Assembly: GCF_035046485.1 (NCBI RefSeq)
Contig: NC_085137.1
Location: 503,398,536-503,462,535 of the forward strand
Source: Aedes albopictus
Lineage: Eukaryota > Arthropoda > Insecta > Diptera > Culicidae
Direction: 5' to 3'
Length of the DNA stretch: 64,000 nt
Positions within the stretch are counted from its first letter, which is position 1; each line of letters opens with the position of its first letter. Below, piece after piece: positions 1 through 10,444 of the stretch. The notes beneath the pieces were generated by a model, which was not told where the DNA came from, searched no databases, and saw only the letters and a list, made by a program, of their open reading frames with translations. The position numbers were made by a program, and so were the translations under genes.

Positions 1-330
1 ATCCCAGGAGAAATTCCCGGCAGGAATGTCTGGTGATACTCTTAGAGGATTTTTTGAAAAAACCTTTGAAGCAATCCATGAAGGAAGCTATAAAAAAAAA
101 AATATCGTGGAGGAATTCGTCGATGCATCCTTGCAGAAGTATCTGTAAAAAAATCTGAAAAAATCGTGGGAGGAATTTTTGAAGCAAACCCTGAAACAAT
201 TACTATTGAAACCCTGGAAAATGCCCATGAAAGAACTCACGAAGGAAAAATTCCTGGAGAAGTTCCTGAAAAAATACCTGAAGAAATTTCTAAAGGTGCC
301 CTTGTAAAAATGCATAAATCTCAGGTATTT
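1..330. repeat. 12-bp GGAATTCC minisatellite, degenerate block
   Basis: Degenerate copies of a 12-bp unit related to GGAATTCCTCCA fill this stretch, mostly in the opposite orientation to the block near 12 kb (here it reads GGAGGAATT...CTGAAGGAA). The short open frames in it have repeat-derived composition and no coding support. Confidence 0.7.
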
Positions 331-1139
331 TGCTTTTAGCATGTCATTTGTTTGAATCGAATACTAGTAAACATTCGGCATTGCTTTTTTCAAGTTTTTA
401 ATTAGAGATTTCTCCTTTGATTTGAATGGAAGCATGCCTGACCATGCAATCAAATTTAATATAAAGCCAAACTATTTCCAACAGTCTGATACGGTGTTTA
501 CCCAGACAAGAGAGATCTTCCCTAAGCCCTTTAATTATTCGCCTAGTTTACTGTGCACTGTGCGTGCCAATGCAACAGATATTGACTTTTAATTTTCCGT
601 TTAACAATTTCCAAAACAATCGAAGATGCATTTGTGTCGCGGAATTAAATCAATTGAGCGGTTATGGAGAAAAGCTCTACCAGTTAATGAGAACTGCCAG
701 GAGATTGATATTTATAGAGCAGCAGACATGATACTGAATAGGGTGCATCATGCAAGATCGCAGATAATGGTGGAGCTCGGAAGATGAATGGTCTATTTGC
801 TTCTTGCATGCATGTGTAATAGCAGTCAGCTTTGCGATATCTGCGGGGTGCGAGGCTTCCCTGAAGAATTATCCAACCACCACGCTTTGATAATAACGAA
901 AGCAGCCAGCCGCGAGCACAGACAGGTGTGCGCCGCCGGCTCAGTTCAGTAGGGAAGTGAGCCAATTATCTCATTTTTATTAGCAGGGGTGTGCGAGCGA
1001 GTGGCGCTATAATAACTCGTGTCTCGTGGAGGACGCGGAACGGGTATGAGAATGAGAATGAAAGGCAGTTTGTTTGTTGGATATTGGTTCTCAATGTAGA
1101 TTCTCTCCACTAGGGGACGCCTTGAGGTTCTCAATCATC
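331..1139. other. intronic sequence, no gene seen
   Basis: About 800 bases that I could not assign. The short frames at 684-1134 lack family resemblance and splice context. The right edge abuts the A-rich 3' end of the minus-strand RTE element. Confidence 0.5.
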
Positions 1140-1230
1140 AATGAAGAAGCCAATAACAACATTATTTTCCTATTACTTTTATTTATTTATTCATGATATT
1201 ATTCATTCATTTATTTAGTTAACATCAAAT

Positions 1231-3300
1231 TCATGATAATACTGAATCAACAATTTGCCGCCATAATACTCGATTTGCAGCTGTAGCTCTCCAACGTCGG
1301 TCACGCCCAACACTCGCCAGATCACGCTCCACCTGGTCCGCCCATCGTGCTCTCTGCGCTCCACGCCTTCTTGTACCAACCGGATGGTTAGCAAACACCA
1401 ACTTTGCAGGGTTGTTTTCCGGCATTCTTGCAACATGCCCTGCCCAGCGTATCCTTCCGGCTTTGGCCACTTTCTTGATGCTGGGTTCGCCGTAAAGTGC
1501 AGCGAGCTCGTGGTTCATCCTTCTCCGCCACACACCGTTCTCCTGTACGCCGCCGAAGATCGTCCTTAGCACCCGTCGCTCGAAAACTCCGAGTGCTTGC
1601 AGGTCCTCCTCGAGCATCGTCCATGTCTCGTGTCCGTAGAGAACCACCGGTCTGATTAACGTCTTGTACATGGTACATTTGGTGCGGGGGTGAATCTTTT
1701 TTGACCGCAGTTTCTTCTGGAGCCCATAGTAGGCACGACTTCCACTGATGATGCGCCTTCGTATTTCACGGCTCACGTTATTGTCAGCCGTTAGCAAGGA
1801 ACCGAGGTAGACGAATTCTTCTACCACCTCGAAAGTATCCCCGTCTATCGTAACATTGCTGCCAAGGCTTGTCCTGTCTCGCTCAGTCCCACCTACCAGC
1901 ATGTACTTTGTCTTAGCCGCATTCACCACCAGTCCGACCTTTGCTGCTTCACGTTTCAGGCGGGTGTACAGTTCTGCCACCGTTCCAAATGTTCTGGCAA
2001 TAATATCCATGTCATCCGCAAAACAGACAAATTGGCTGGATTTCGTGAAGATCGTACCCCGGCTGTTGAGCCCGGCTCGTCGCATAACACCTTCCAGGGC
2101 GATGTTGAATAGTAGGCAGGAAAGTCCATCACCTTGTCGTAGTCCCCGTCGAGATTCGAATGAACTGGATAGTTCACCCGAAATCCTTACGCTGTTCTGC
2201 ATACCGTCCATCGTTGCTCTTATCAGTCTAGTTAGCTTCCCGGGAAAGCTGTTCTCGTCCATAATTTTCCATAGCTCTGTGCGGTCGATACTGTCGTATG
2301 CCGCTTTGAAGTCGATGAACAGGTGATGCGTTGGGACCTGGTATTCACGGCATTTCTGGAGGATTTGCCGTACGGTGAAGATCTGGTCCGTTGTCGACCA
2401 GCCGTCAATGAAACCGGCTTGGTAACTTCCCACGAACTCATTTACTTTAGGGGAAAGACGACGGAAGATAATCTGGGATAGCACTTTGTAGGCGGCATTC
2501 AAAATGGTGATCGCTCGAAAGTTCTCACACATTAACTTGTCGCCTTTCTTGTGGATGGGACAGATTATCCCTTCCTTCCACTCCTCCGGTAGCTGTTCGG
2601 TTTTGCAGATCTTGACTACTAACTGGTGCAGACAGGTGGCCAACTTTTCCGGGCCCAGCTTAATGAGTTCTGCTGCGATACCGTCCTTACCAGCCGCTTT
2701 GTTGTTTTTGAGCTGGTGGATGGCCTCCTTAACTTCCCTCAGTGTGGGAGTTGGTTCGTTCCCGTCCTCTGCTGCACCAACATAGTCATTTCCTCCGCTG
2801 CCTTGGTCCTCCGTGCCTACATTCTCTTCGCCATTCAGGTGCTCGTCGAAGTGCTGCTTCCACCTTTCGATCACCTCACGTTTGCCCGTCAGAAGGCTCC
2901 CGTCCTTATCCCTGCATATTTCGGCTCGCGGCACGAAGTCGTTGCGGGATGCGTTGAGCTTCTGATAGAACTTCCGTGTTTCTTGGGAACGGCACAGCAG
3001 TTCCATTTCTTCACACTCCGCTTCTTCCAGGCGGCGCTTTTTCTCCCGAAAGAGGCGGGTCTGCTGTTTCAGCTTCTGTTTGTAACGTTCCACGTTCTGT
3101 CGAGTCCCTTGCTGCAGCATTACCGCCCTCGCTGCGTTCTTCTCCTCCAAAATCGTTCTGCACTCTTCATCGAACCATTCGTTCCGTCGATTCCGTTCCA
3201 CGTACCCGATGGTGCTCTCGGCTGCGTCGTTGATGGCTGCTTTCACTGTACTCCAGCAGTCCTCTAGAGGGGCCTCATCAAGTTCGCCCTCGTATGGCAA
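1231..3300 (-). CDS. RTE-type reverse transcriptase (retrotransposon ORF, C-terminal part)
   Basis: An open frame of about 689 codons encoding an RNA-dependent DNA polymerase that would reverse-transcribe the element's own RNA at a nicked target. Visible motifs in order are an Arg/Lys/Glu-rich linker, [14 protein letters not shown] near residue 200, [10 protein letters not shown], motif [14 protein letters not shown], motif B GLRQGDGL, and the catalytic motif C FADDMD near residue 430. The C-terminal region contains [13 protein letters not shown], typical of RTE and related LINE proteins. The frame starts at a TTG and stays open a little upstream, where it should be joined to the endonuclease, so 3300 is not a true translation start. 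No internal stop was seen. All three catalytic Asp positions (one in motif A, two in FADD) are present. Confidence 0.92.
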   Translation of the reverse strand: MPYEGELDEAPLEDCWSTVKAAINDAAESTIGYVERNRRNEWFDEECRTILEEKNAARAVMLQQGTRQNVERYKQKLKQQTRLFREKKRRLEEAECEEMELLCRSQETRKFYQKLNASRNDFVPRAEICRDKDGSLLTGKREVIERWKQHFDEHLNGEENVGTEDQGSGGNDYVGAAEDGNEPTPTLREVKEAIHQLKNNKAAGKDGIAAELIKLGPEKLATCLHQLVVKICKTEQLPEEWKEGIICPIHKKGDKLMCENFRAITILNAAYKVLSQIIFRRLSPKVNEFVGSYQAGFIDGWSTTDQIFTVRQILQKCREYQVPTHHLFIDFKAAYDSIDRTELWKIMDENSFPGKLTRLIRATMDGMQNSVRISGELSSSFESRRGLRQGDGLSCLLFNIALEGVMRRAGLNSRGTIFTKSSQFVCFADDMDIIARTFGTVAELYTRLKREAAKVGLVVNAAKTKYMLVGGTERDRTSLGSNVTIDGDTFEVVEEFVYLGSLLTADNNVSREIRRRIISGSRAYYGLQKKLRSKKIHPRTKCTMYKTLIRPVVLYGHETWTMLEEDLQALGVFERRVLRTIFGGVQENGVWRRRMNHELAALYGEPSIKKVAKAGRIRWAGHVARMPENNPAKLVFANHPVGTRRRGAQRARWADQVERDLASVGRDRRWRATAANRVLWRQIVDSVLS

Positions 3301-3670
3301 CGCGGCTTCGAGATTCTGCGCGTATGCTGAGGCGACATCTGGTTGCTTCAGTCGCTCTAGGTTGTACCGTGGCGGTCGCCGGTACCGTAGATTTGTTGAT
3401 GACGGAGAGTTTTGGGCGCAGTTTGACCATCACCAGATAGTGGTCGGAGTCGATGTTGGCGCCACGATAGGTCCTGACGTCGATAATGTCGGAGAAGTGC
3501 GTCCGTCAATCAGAACGTGGTCGATTTGAGATTCCGTCTGCTGTGGGGATCTCCAGGTGTAACGATAAGGGAGGCAGTGTTGGAAAAAGTTGCTACGTAT
3601 GGCCATATTTTTGGAGGTGGCGAAATCAATGAGTCGTAGGCCGTTTTCGTTCGTCTGCTGGTGGCCGATT
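3301..3670 (-). pseudogene. remnant of the RTE APE-type endonuclease
   Basis: The minus strand here encodes the C-terminal third of an apurinic-like endonuclease, recognisable from [30 protein letters not shown] and, in another frame, [17 protein letters not shown]. These pieces lie in three different frames, so frameshifts are present near 3505 and near 3395 before the sequence rejoins the RT frame. The N-terminal catalytic half is absent because the element is truncated at about 3670. The copy cannot supply a working endonuclease. Confidence 0.8.
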
Positions 3671-3675
3671 TCCAA

Positions 3676-3838
3676 CTATCCGGGTTCATTTGAGCCATGG
3701 GCTCAAAAGAAGGTCAGTGTCAGCTGCTCTCAGGGGGAAAGAGCAACTGACGAAAGTGCCGGGGCTGGGATCGAACCCATGACCATCTGCTTATGAAGCA
3801 AACGTGTAGCCACTACGCCACGGGCCACGGCTTCACAT
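3676..3838 (-). mobile_element. tRNA-derived SINE, truncated
   Basis: On the minus strand the sequence starts GGCCCGTGGCGTAGTGGC (tRNA-like A box TGGCGTAGTGG) and continues to GGTTCGATCCC (B box), followed by a tail with AGCTGACACTGACC and GAGCCCATGGCTCAAA. The same head and body occur in the full copy at 11145-11562 on the plus strand, so this is a shorter copy of the same family. It lies exactly between two RTE copies. Confidence 0.85.
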
Positions 3839-3839
3839 T

Positions 3840-4170
3840 TTCTTGTATCAACCGTATCAATAACGAACACCTACTTTGCAGGGTTGTTGTCCGACATCTT
3901 ACCACATGTCCTGTCCAACGAAGGATTCTGGCTTTGGCCACCTTCTGGATGCTGGGTTCGCCGTAGAGTGTAGTTCATCCTTCTGCGTCACACACCGTTC
4001 TCCTGCACATTGTTGGAGGTCGCTTCATCCATTTCCTTGGTCTTCCGTTTTAAATCCTCCAAGCCATTCTGGTGTTGCTTCCACCTTTCAATTCCTTCTC
4101 CCGAAAGAGGCAGATCTGTGGGTACCTAGCACATTCTGCCAGATTCCATGCTGTATTATCGCCCGCGTTA
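3840..4170 (-). pseudogene. internally deleted RTE copy
   Basis: Segments match the RTE element at 1231-3300 but with large deletions. The part 3850-4015 corresponds to about 1372-1550; then the sequence jumps to material like 2800-2870 and then 3040-3100. No reading frame survives. The copy is more diverged than its neighbour, so it is older. Confidence 0.8.
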
Positions 4171-4907
4171 GGTGTTTGTCTTACTAAATACCTCTACCTA
4201 TACTCCTCGGTCTTCTACTCCGTTACTCATACCGGACGGTGCAATCAGCTTCGTCATTTATAGCAACCAAATATGTGTGATGCTTGCTAAGGCTCCCTTC
4301 ATGATTTGGGCTAGATAACCATAATTTCCTCCTCTTGTCAACAATATGTTTAATACCCTTCCAATGACGCTCCTCTAATAAATACATACAAGCTTTCTAT
4401 TGCAGTCGTCGAAAGCTAAGTCCCGAAGGTCCCTTATTTATGCTTTACTGATCCTGTTCTTCAATTTAAACACTTCAATTTTTCAATCCATCGCGTTCAC
4501 AATTTTGCTCTACTAGAGGCAATTATTTCACAAAATCAGGAAGCAAACAGTTTTGAGCAAAAAATGACAGGAGCAAAAGATATAATGTCCGCTCGCTAGC
4601 GTGGCACACTTCGATTGAAATGCTATTCTATTGTAACGTTCCAGATTTGAGTTGGGAAACACTTTACCTGACTTATCACTATATTTCATTTAAAAAAAAT
4701 CATTTCGAGTTTCTGAATGTACGCATTAACACCGTTTCATGCTTCAATCGAATGTATGTAAATTGCTTTGCTACACCTGCCAGAATCCAATTTATTCCAG
4801 CAGAACGCTATTATCGTGCTACTCGCACCAACAATCCCCCTTTCTCATAATCTGTTTCCAAGTCATGTTTGAACAAACGTGCAAGCCGCAAATTAAAAAC
4901 AAATATA
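4171..4907. other. intronic sequence, no gene seen
   Basis: AT-rich sequence without recognisable domains, tRNA-like boxes or terminal repeats. It ends at the 7-bp target duplication of the MITE that follows. Confidence 0.5.
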
Positions 4908-4914
4908 CTTAGGC

Positions 4915-5295
4915 CACAGACAAACAGACATACTACTCAAATCGAATTCTTCGCACGACTTAACGGATATTTTGAAAATAAAGTGTGGTTGGGACTGTGC
5001 TCGCATGTGTCATGGTGGCGCTGCTGTGCCAACATCACTTCTCAATTTTGAAGAGAAATGAACGCGACGCCGATCAATGTTTACATAAAATGACCCAGTC
5101 ATGAACCTTCATTCATGTTTTTTGAATGGATGACGCCACGGGGGAGTCGTCACCTGCAAAATTGTTACATCGAGCCGAGGGAAACAACACCTGCAAATGA
5201 ATGCTTCGAACTGAGCATTATAGAGGGTGCTAGTGAGACGCAAAACGATGTTTTTGAAACAATTTTCTTCTAAGTAATATGTCTGTTTGTCTGTG
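4915..5295. mobile_element. CACAGA-ended MITE, copy 1, with 7-bp target duplication
   Basis: A 381-bp element. Its left end CACAGACAAACAGACATA and the inverted right end agree over about 18 bases and patchily further in. It is flanked by direct CTTAGGC repeats at 4908-4914 and 5296-5302. There is no transposase frame, so it is non-autonomous. The copy at 6925-7305 is identical by eye over the whole length, implying recent movement. It ends only 190 bases before a host exon. Confidence 0.92.
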
Positions 5296-5485
5296 CTTAG
5301 GCTATGCTATACCAAGCTAGTGCACGAATGAAACCGGTCTCGACTTTACGATCATCTCCGGCGATGATCGCTGGGAACCACCCTCTTTCGCTCAGATCAG
5401 GGAAATTGCTTTCTTTTCCAATTAAAAACCAAAAACAAAAAAAACTAACCCGCTCTTTTCTGGTTTCCCTTTTCCACGCGCTCAG

Positions 5486-5950
5486 AATCTCCCCCGCCAT
5501 CGGCCAACAGTGGAGGCGGCGGCAGTACGGCATCATCCTATCACTCGGCGCAAGCCCATCATCAACAGCAGCACCATCATCACCTGTTCCAGCATCAGTC
5601 GTCGGTCACGTCCGTAAGCTCGGTTCAGACGGTGCTCAGCCAGAACCTGCAGAACTCCACCAGCACAGTCAACAAACTGATCGAGAACGTGTGCCAGAAT
5701 GGGAACCACCTGAACATGAACACGTTCGGAAGTTGTAGCTCGCTGATAACGACGACCACTGGACACGTGGTGCATTCGAGCGTGAACGGTGGTGGTCATA
5801 CGGGGTCCGGACAGGGACAGGTACAACAGCAGAGGAATGGTGCTATCTGTGGCGATCAGGGAATGAATTCCAGTGTCAGTTCGGCGGAGGAACCGCTGAG
5901 CGTGGCCGATGTGGCCGATTTGCTGCACCCGCAGTATGCGATCATTACAG
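5486..5950 (+). CDS. MCF2L: DBS/MCF2L-like Rho GEF, internal exon: Gly/His/Gln-rich leader and start of Sec14 domain
   Basis: The acceptor is CCACGCGCTCAG before 5486 and the donor is GTGAGT at 5951. The frame starts with two bases completing a split codon (phase 1), then reads SPPPSANSGGGGSTASSYHS, a His/Gln run (HHQQQHHHH), a Ser/Thr/Asn-rich stretch and finally LSVADVADLLHPQYAIITG, the lead-in to the Sec14 domain. The last base G joins GT of the next exon to give ITGGRSKDG, equivalent to the SGGR.DG start of the vertebrate DBS Sec14 core. The phase shows that earlier coding exons lie upstream of the window. The low-complexity leader is typical of insect regulatory proteins and is probably disordered. 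The family activates Rho/Cdc42-type GTPases at membranes. Confidence 0.88.
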
Positions 5951-6917
5951 GTGAGTTGATCGATCATTGGGGTTCAACACGCGAAGGTGATGTTTCAAGT
6001 GTTGCGATAAACGCCAAAATGTAGGCATACATCGGGGTGTCATGATACATGTTGTAAAATGTATTGTGCACGCTTGCAAACCTTATATCTAATAGTAGTT
6101 CACCTTTTGTATGTTCGGTTCGGATAGGGATTTTCAAATCATCACCGTTCTTTGTCTTCTTCATGCAACGTCAAATCACCAATCAGTGTTGAATACTCGA
6201 CTGTTACACGAAAATAATACCAGAAGTTGAAAAACTAAAAGTCATCGTAGCAGTGTAGAAAAATCGAAATATTTTGCTGTATTGATTGTGAATACCACTT
6301 TTCAAGCGTGTACAAATGTTGCAACACAGCGAAAGCAACATCCACCCAGCTACATTTTCTGTATCACGTTCGTGTACAACATACACTGGAGTAAAATATT
6401 CAATCAAATAATATGAATTGTGACAGTTTCATTACTTGATAGTGGTCCTCGAGTTTCTGGTGAAAATGCTACGAGGACGCAAACCAACACAGTAGAAATC
6501 AGGGAGGGTGCAGGCACGTCAAACTCGAACAAACTACGCCTACCTAACATGCATCGAGCGGGCCTTCCCAAACAACACAATGCGATTTCGCGGGCCACCC
6601 CCATCGACAAAACAAACCGATTTCCAAGCAGGATTCGACTAGGCTTCTGGTCGCGTAGCCAGTCACACTAACACACTCGCAAAAGATGAGCAGTAGGCCT
6701 ACCTTGCCGCATGCGGGTCCCCTGGTAGAAATGGTCGGAAGACATTTTCAGATTCGAGCCCGGCAGCCAAGATACATTTGAAACAACCGCTAAGGGATCG
6801 TTAAAATATAACGTAACGCGCACCGCCATAGGCGTAAATATTATTTTAAGGCAGCGGCGCACAATGCTGCGCCCCATAGACAGAAGTGAAAAAATCGACT
6901 TCAAAATTTTGTTCAAT
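5951..6917. other. intronic sequence, no gene seen
   Basis: First part of the 11.3-kb intron 5951-17285. A stretch at 6430-6660 is somewhat richer in GC but has no splice-bounded frame. Nothing else is assignable before the target duplication of MITE copy 2. Confidence 0.5.
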
Positions 6918-6924
6918 CTAGTAT

Positions 6925-7305
6925 CACAGACAAACAGACATACTACTCAAATCGAATTCTTCGCACGACTTAACGGATATTTTGAAAATAAAGTGTGGTT
7001 GGGACTGTGCTCGCATGTGTCATGGTGGCGCTGCTGTGCCAACATCACTTCTCAATTTTGAAGAGAAATGAACGCGACGCCGATCAATGTTTACATAAAA
7101 TGACCCAGTCATGAACCTTCATTCATGTTTTTTGAATGGATGACGCCACGGGGGAGTCGTCACCTGCAAAATTGTTACATCGAGCCGAGGGAAACAACAC
7201 CTGCAAATGAATGCTTCGAACTGAGCATTATAGAGGGTGCTAGTGAGACGCAAAACGATGTTTTTGAAACAATTTTCTTCTAAGTAATATGTCTGTTTGT
7301 CTGTG
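6925..7305. mobile_element. CACAGA-ended MITE, copy 2, with 7-bp target duplication
   Basis: The same 381-bp sequence as 4915-5295, in the same orientation and identical as far as I can read. It is flanked by CTAGTAT at 6918-6924 and 7306-7312. The different 7-bp duplications at the two copies fix the element borders at CACAGAC...GTCTGTG and rule out segmental duplication as the cause. Confidence 0.92.
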
Positions 7306-7530
7306 CTAGTATGCCATGCTGTTCATACACTCCCGATCAAAAGTTTGGGGTCACCCCCTCAAAAACATGTCATTTTTTTAGGTCCATATCTTCGCCAATT
7401 TGCGTCCGATTTCAAAACCCTACGTCTCATTCAAAAGATAATAAGTCAAAGAAACTTTAAATATGATTTAAAAGAAACTTTTTCAAAAGATTTAACCAAA
7501 AGTTGCCAAATTTTCTAAAAAAATGAATAT

Positions 7531-7854
7531 TGCATTTTTCATTGAAAATTTTCTTTGCCTCGCTGAGTTATATGACGTTTTCTCCCAGCGAAAGCTTACG
7601 CGATACAGCAAATCGCTATATTTCACACTAACACAGAAAAAAATCTGTCAACAATAACAAAATACATATGCATTTTCAGCGAAATGCTCTATTTGCATGA
7701 CAACAATCCACTCCCACAGCCGATGACCGCCGTCAAATATCAGGATTGCCAACTGTCCGGCGACTGCTGTCAAATCTCTTTGTCGCCGAATCTGGCGCTG
7801 GGTCTTCGGCGCGGAAACCCAAAGATGGGAATAAAATTTTAGGGTTTGCGCGCA
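7531..7854. mobile_element. probable solo LTR inserted in a foldback arm
   Basis: The uninterrupted right arm reads (inverted) ATGAATATAAACTTACGG, whereas the left arm has 324 extra bases at this point. The insert begins TG and ends CA, is flanked by ATAT, and contains an AATAAA at about 7829. TG...CA ends with a 4-bp duplication fit a solo LTR of a Ty3-type element. The family itself is not recognised. Confidence 0.55.
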
Positions 7855-8378
7855 ATATAAACTTACGGCAGTGGCGCTGGAAATTGGGTCGACCAAATTT
7901 CAAGATGAGTGCGGTAATGTAACCCAATTTCTATAAGCTTTCAACTGCTTTTTACAGAACTTAGCTAAAAAAAATCTAGAAAAAAGTTATTAAGTAAATT
8001 AACTTTTCATGTCATCGGCCAAAACCCGCATAGCAAAATACAGTTTGCCATACTTTCCAAACAGAAAGTATGCTCTAACTGTTACTGTTACTTTAAGACA
8101 AACATTTGGTTTTCTGTTTAACAATATGAAGCCTGACGCTACACACCAAAGAGAACGTCTTTGATAACGTATACCAACTAGTAACAGTATGTTATAGTGT
8201 CGGCACATTGTTTGACGTTATGGAAATAAAACTCGTGAGAAATGGTGGCACTATGGCATCACCTCAAGTCAAACGGTCTGTACTCGCAGTAGCGCAACAC
8301 ACTATCACATATGAGTTTCACAATACAGTACTTATTCACAACAATCTGTCATATGGTTACAAGCATTTGTATTTGTAA

Positions 8379-8646
8379 ATGAAATATCCTAAGGTTTGCC
8401 GCTGCGCTGTCTGTCAGATTATTCAAGAAAAAAAAAGCAAAAAGTGCAAATCTTGGATTTCCGAACAATTAAAAAATACTTTGTCTCCGGCTCAACTGCG
8501 GAATTTGCAAGGTAAGCTTGCATCCTAATAAATAAATTTATATTTTAATCGCGGTTTAATTATTTTTAGTGCCTCCTAAACCGGAATCGAAAGGTGGTGG
8601 GCCACAGGCCATCGTGGCGGGCCAGCGCAACAGGCAACAAAATTAA
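8379..8646 (+). CDS. candidate two-exon small gene inside TIR element A
   Basis: ATG at 8379 opens 44 codons (MKYPKVCRCAVCQIIQEKKS at the start, ending LSPAQLRNLQ). These run to a donor GGTAAGC, with the intron starting at 8512. A 58-base intron ends TATTTTTAG at 8569. The second exon (8570-8646) continues in phase with VPPKPESKGGGPQAIVAGQ and stops at TAA 8644-8646, for 69 residues in total. The intron size, donor and acceptor are typical of mosquito short introns. I do not recognise the protein. The related element at 60588-63785 has a similar GCGCTGTCTG stretch upstream of its first donor but no equivalent ATG frame, so the 5' part here may be untranslated leader. Confidence 0.35.
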
Positions 8647-9040
8647 AGATTTTTACCGACACATTCCGGCGAAATGACCAACGAAGTGGACTTCGGTGAC
8701 ACTCGGTTCCCTTTCGAAAGAATGTCCGGTTTCCTCATCTCGCTGCAAGAGCCGTAAGTGGCACTTCCAGGCCCGCAGGAAGCAGATGTCGGTGCTCCTG
8801 TCTAAGAATGGAACAAACGTGTACGTAGGTGTGCATGATCGTGAAGCTGAAGGTGGACAATAATCGCAATAGGGTCCTGGACAAACGTGCTGCCGGAATC
8901 CGGGCGGCGTTGTCGAAGGAGAAGGACAAGTGCACCAAGCTTTTATGTCTCCACTGCCTTCTCACCAACAGTCGGAACCTGCCGGAATGGCACCGCCGAA
9001 GCATGTTCATCGTTGCCACCAGCGGGAAGGAGAAATGCGT
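8647..9040 (+). other. GC-rich exon-like cargo of TIR element A, frame broken
   Basis: GC content is clearly higher than in the flanking sequence. Pieces look like protein in several frames: MTNEVDFGDTRFPFERMSG up to a possible donor CCGTAAGT at about 8753; RKWHFQARRKQMSVLLSKNG; and, after a shift, LKVDNNRNRVLDKRAAGIRA ending in a Cys/His-containing stretch at about 9040. No single frame spans it, so it is either decayed captured coding sequence or several exons I cannot join. AATAAA follows at 9090. Confidence 0.4.
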
Positions 9041-10444
9041 GCCATTATTTGTAATTCGTATAAGTAATAAGTGTTTTTCATCTTCCCTTAATAAACAATC
9101 ATTAATATTTGGAGAAATGTTTTTGTTTGTATACTGCTCAAAACCATCATCCTGTTTGATTTATTGTAAATAATCAAATTAAACAGGATGATAGTTCATT
9201 TCCATGTTGTAATAATTGTTTGAAAAAAGTTAAAATACAGTAGAACCATATATCATACGTTGAAAATACCATGGAAGACCATAAATCAATAATAGCATAT
9301 ACAGTGTTCGTTTTTCTTCAAATATTATGGTTAAACTGTTCTCTAACCATTTCTTATGCAGTGAATCGTCTGAAAAACTGGATAATATATTGACCATATC
9401 CTTAACTGTTTTGCGAAAAATTTGTTCGAGAAAACGAGCGATTTTTTATGGTAACCTATCTTAACCGCCTATTCCACATACTGTAATTTGGCGGATTACC
9501 ATTTGTTATACTGGCAAATCTGTACATGGAATGGTTATCTTACTGTTATCTTGGATAGTCTGAGACATGGTCAAATGACAATTGCTAATGGTCATCTACA
9601 GTACGAGAAACGCTGCATTTACAGTTAGCGATTATGCGGGAAGTTTGGGGTCATCCCTCAATATGATGTATCGACCAAAAGTTTGAGGTCACTATCGTAA
9701 TACATGGAAAAGTGATTTGTTGATATCTTTGTCATCTTTCATTCCATTTCAATTCTTCTTGGCTTATTTGTAACAAAATGAATGATACTTACTGCATAAA
9801 CATTGAACCACACATATTTGTTGAAATTTACATACTAAAACTTAACGTAAAGTTGCCTCATTTTTTGAAGTGAGGTGAAATGTGTTTTACATAACATTTT
9901 TATATATAAAAACCGTTAAATACGTTAAGTTAAAGACATCAAACGTAAATTTAGTTAATTATCTTTGAAATGAGCTAAAAAGAATTAAAATTGAACTATA
10001 GATGACGAAGATATCACCAAATCACTTTTCCATGTTTTACGAAAGTTACCCCCTAGGTTACCCCAAACTTTTGGCTGATGACATGAAGAGTTAATTTACT
10101 TAATAACTTTTTTTCTAGATTTTTTTAGCTAAGTTCTCTAAAAAGCAGTTGAAAGCTAATAGAAAATGGGTCATATTACCGTTCTCATCTCAAAATTTGG
10201 TCGACCCAATTTCCAGCGACACTGCCGTAAGTTTATATTCATTTTTTAGAAAATTTGGAAACTTTGGATCAAGTTTACAAATTTTTTTTTTTTAAGTTTC
10301 TTTTCAATGACGTTCAAAGTTACTTTGACTTATTATCTTTTGAATGAGACCTAAGGTTTTTAGATCGGACGCAAATTGGCGAAGATATGGACCTAAAAAA
10401 ATTACATGTTTTGAGGGGGTGACCCCAAACTCGGGATCGGGATG

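Larger units (their letters stand above)
1140..3670 (-). mobile_element. RTE-clade (JAM-like) non-LTR retrotransposon, 5' truncated
   Basis: A minus-strand copy holding the 3' part of the endonuclease domain, a long reverse transcriptase frame and a short AT-rich 3' end; the minus strand reads repeated AATA near 1160-1180. The short 3' UTR and the APE endonuclease-RT order fit the RTE clade, and JAM1 is the well-known RTE element of Aedes. The element is cut off inside the endonuclease at about 3670, where a SINE begins. The intact RT frame suggests a fairly young copy, although the endonuclease part carries two frameshifts. Confidence 0.9.
8025..9640 (+). mobile_element. CCCGCATA-TIR element A carrying gene-like cargo
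   Basis: A 1616-bp insertion in the left arm of the foldback element. It begins CCCGCATA and ends TATGCGGG; comparison with the intact opposite arm (GCCAAAAGTTTGG) shows a 2-bp AA duplication. About 350 bases behind the left end and about 450 before the right end are related to the matching ends of the element at 60588-63785, including GTGAGAAATGGTGGCA and GTGGAATAGGCGGTTAAG. The interior contains a small spliced frame and a GC-rich block (8571-9040) not shared with the other copy. An AATAAA lies at 9090. A short hairpin occupies about 9145-9192. Confidence 0.75.
7328..10444. mobile_element. large foldback element with TA target duplication
   Basis: Left end CACTCCCGATC and right end GATCGGGATG are inverted and flanked by TA on both sides. 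The sequence GTTTGGGGTCACC and several hundred bases behind it recur inverted at the right (about 10075-10444). A further inverted pair (9641-9720 and about 10000-10075) continues the arms to a centre near 9850. The left arm is interrupted by a probable solo LTR and by a 1.6-kb TIR element. TA duplication suggests the Tc1/mariner group. No transposase is visible. Confidence 0.8.

Noticed and set aside
2504..3267. Plus-strand frames of up to 213 codons
   Set aside because: Shadow of the RTE reverse transcriptase on the minus strand.
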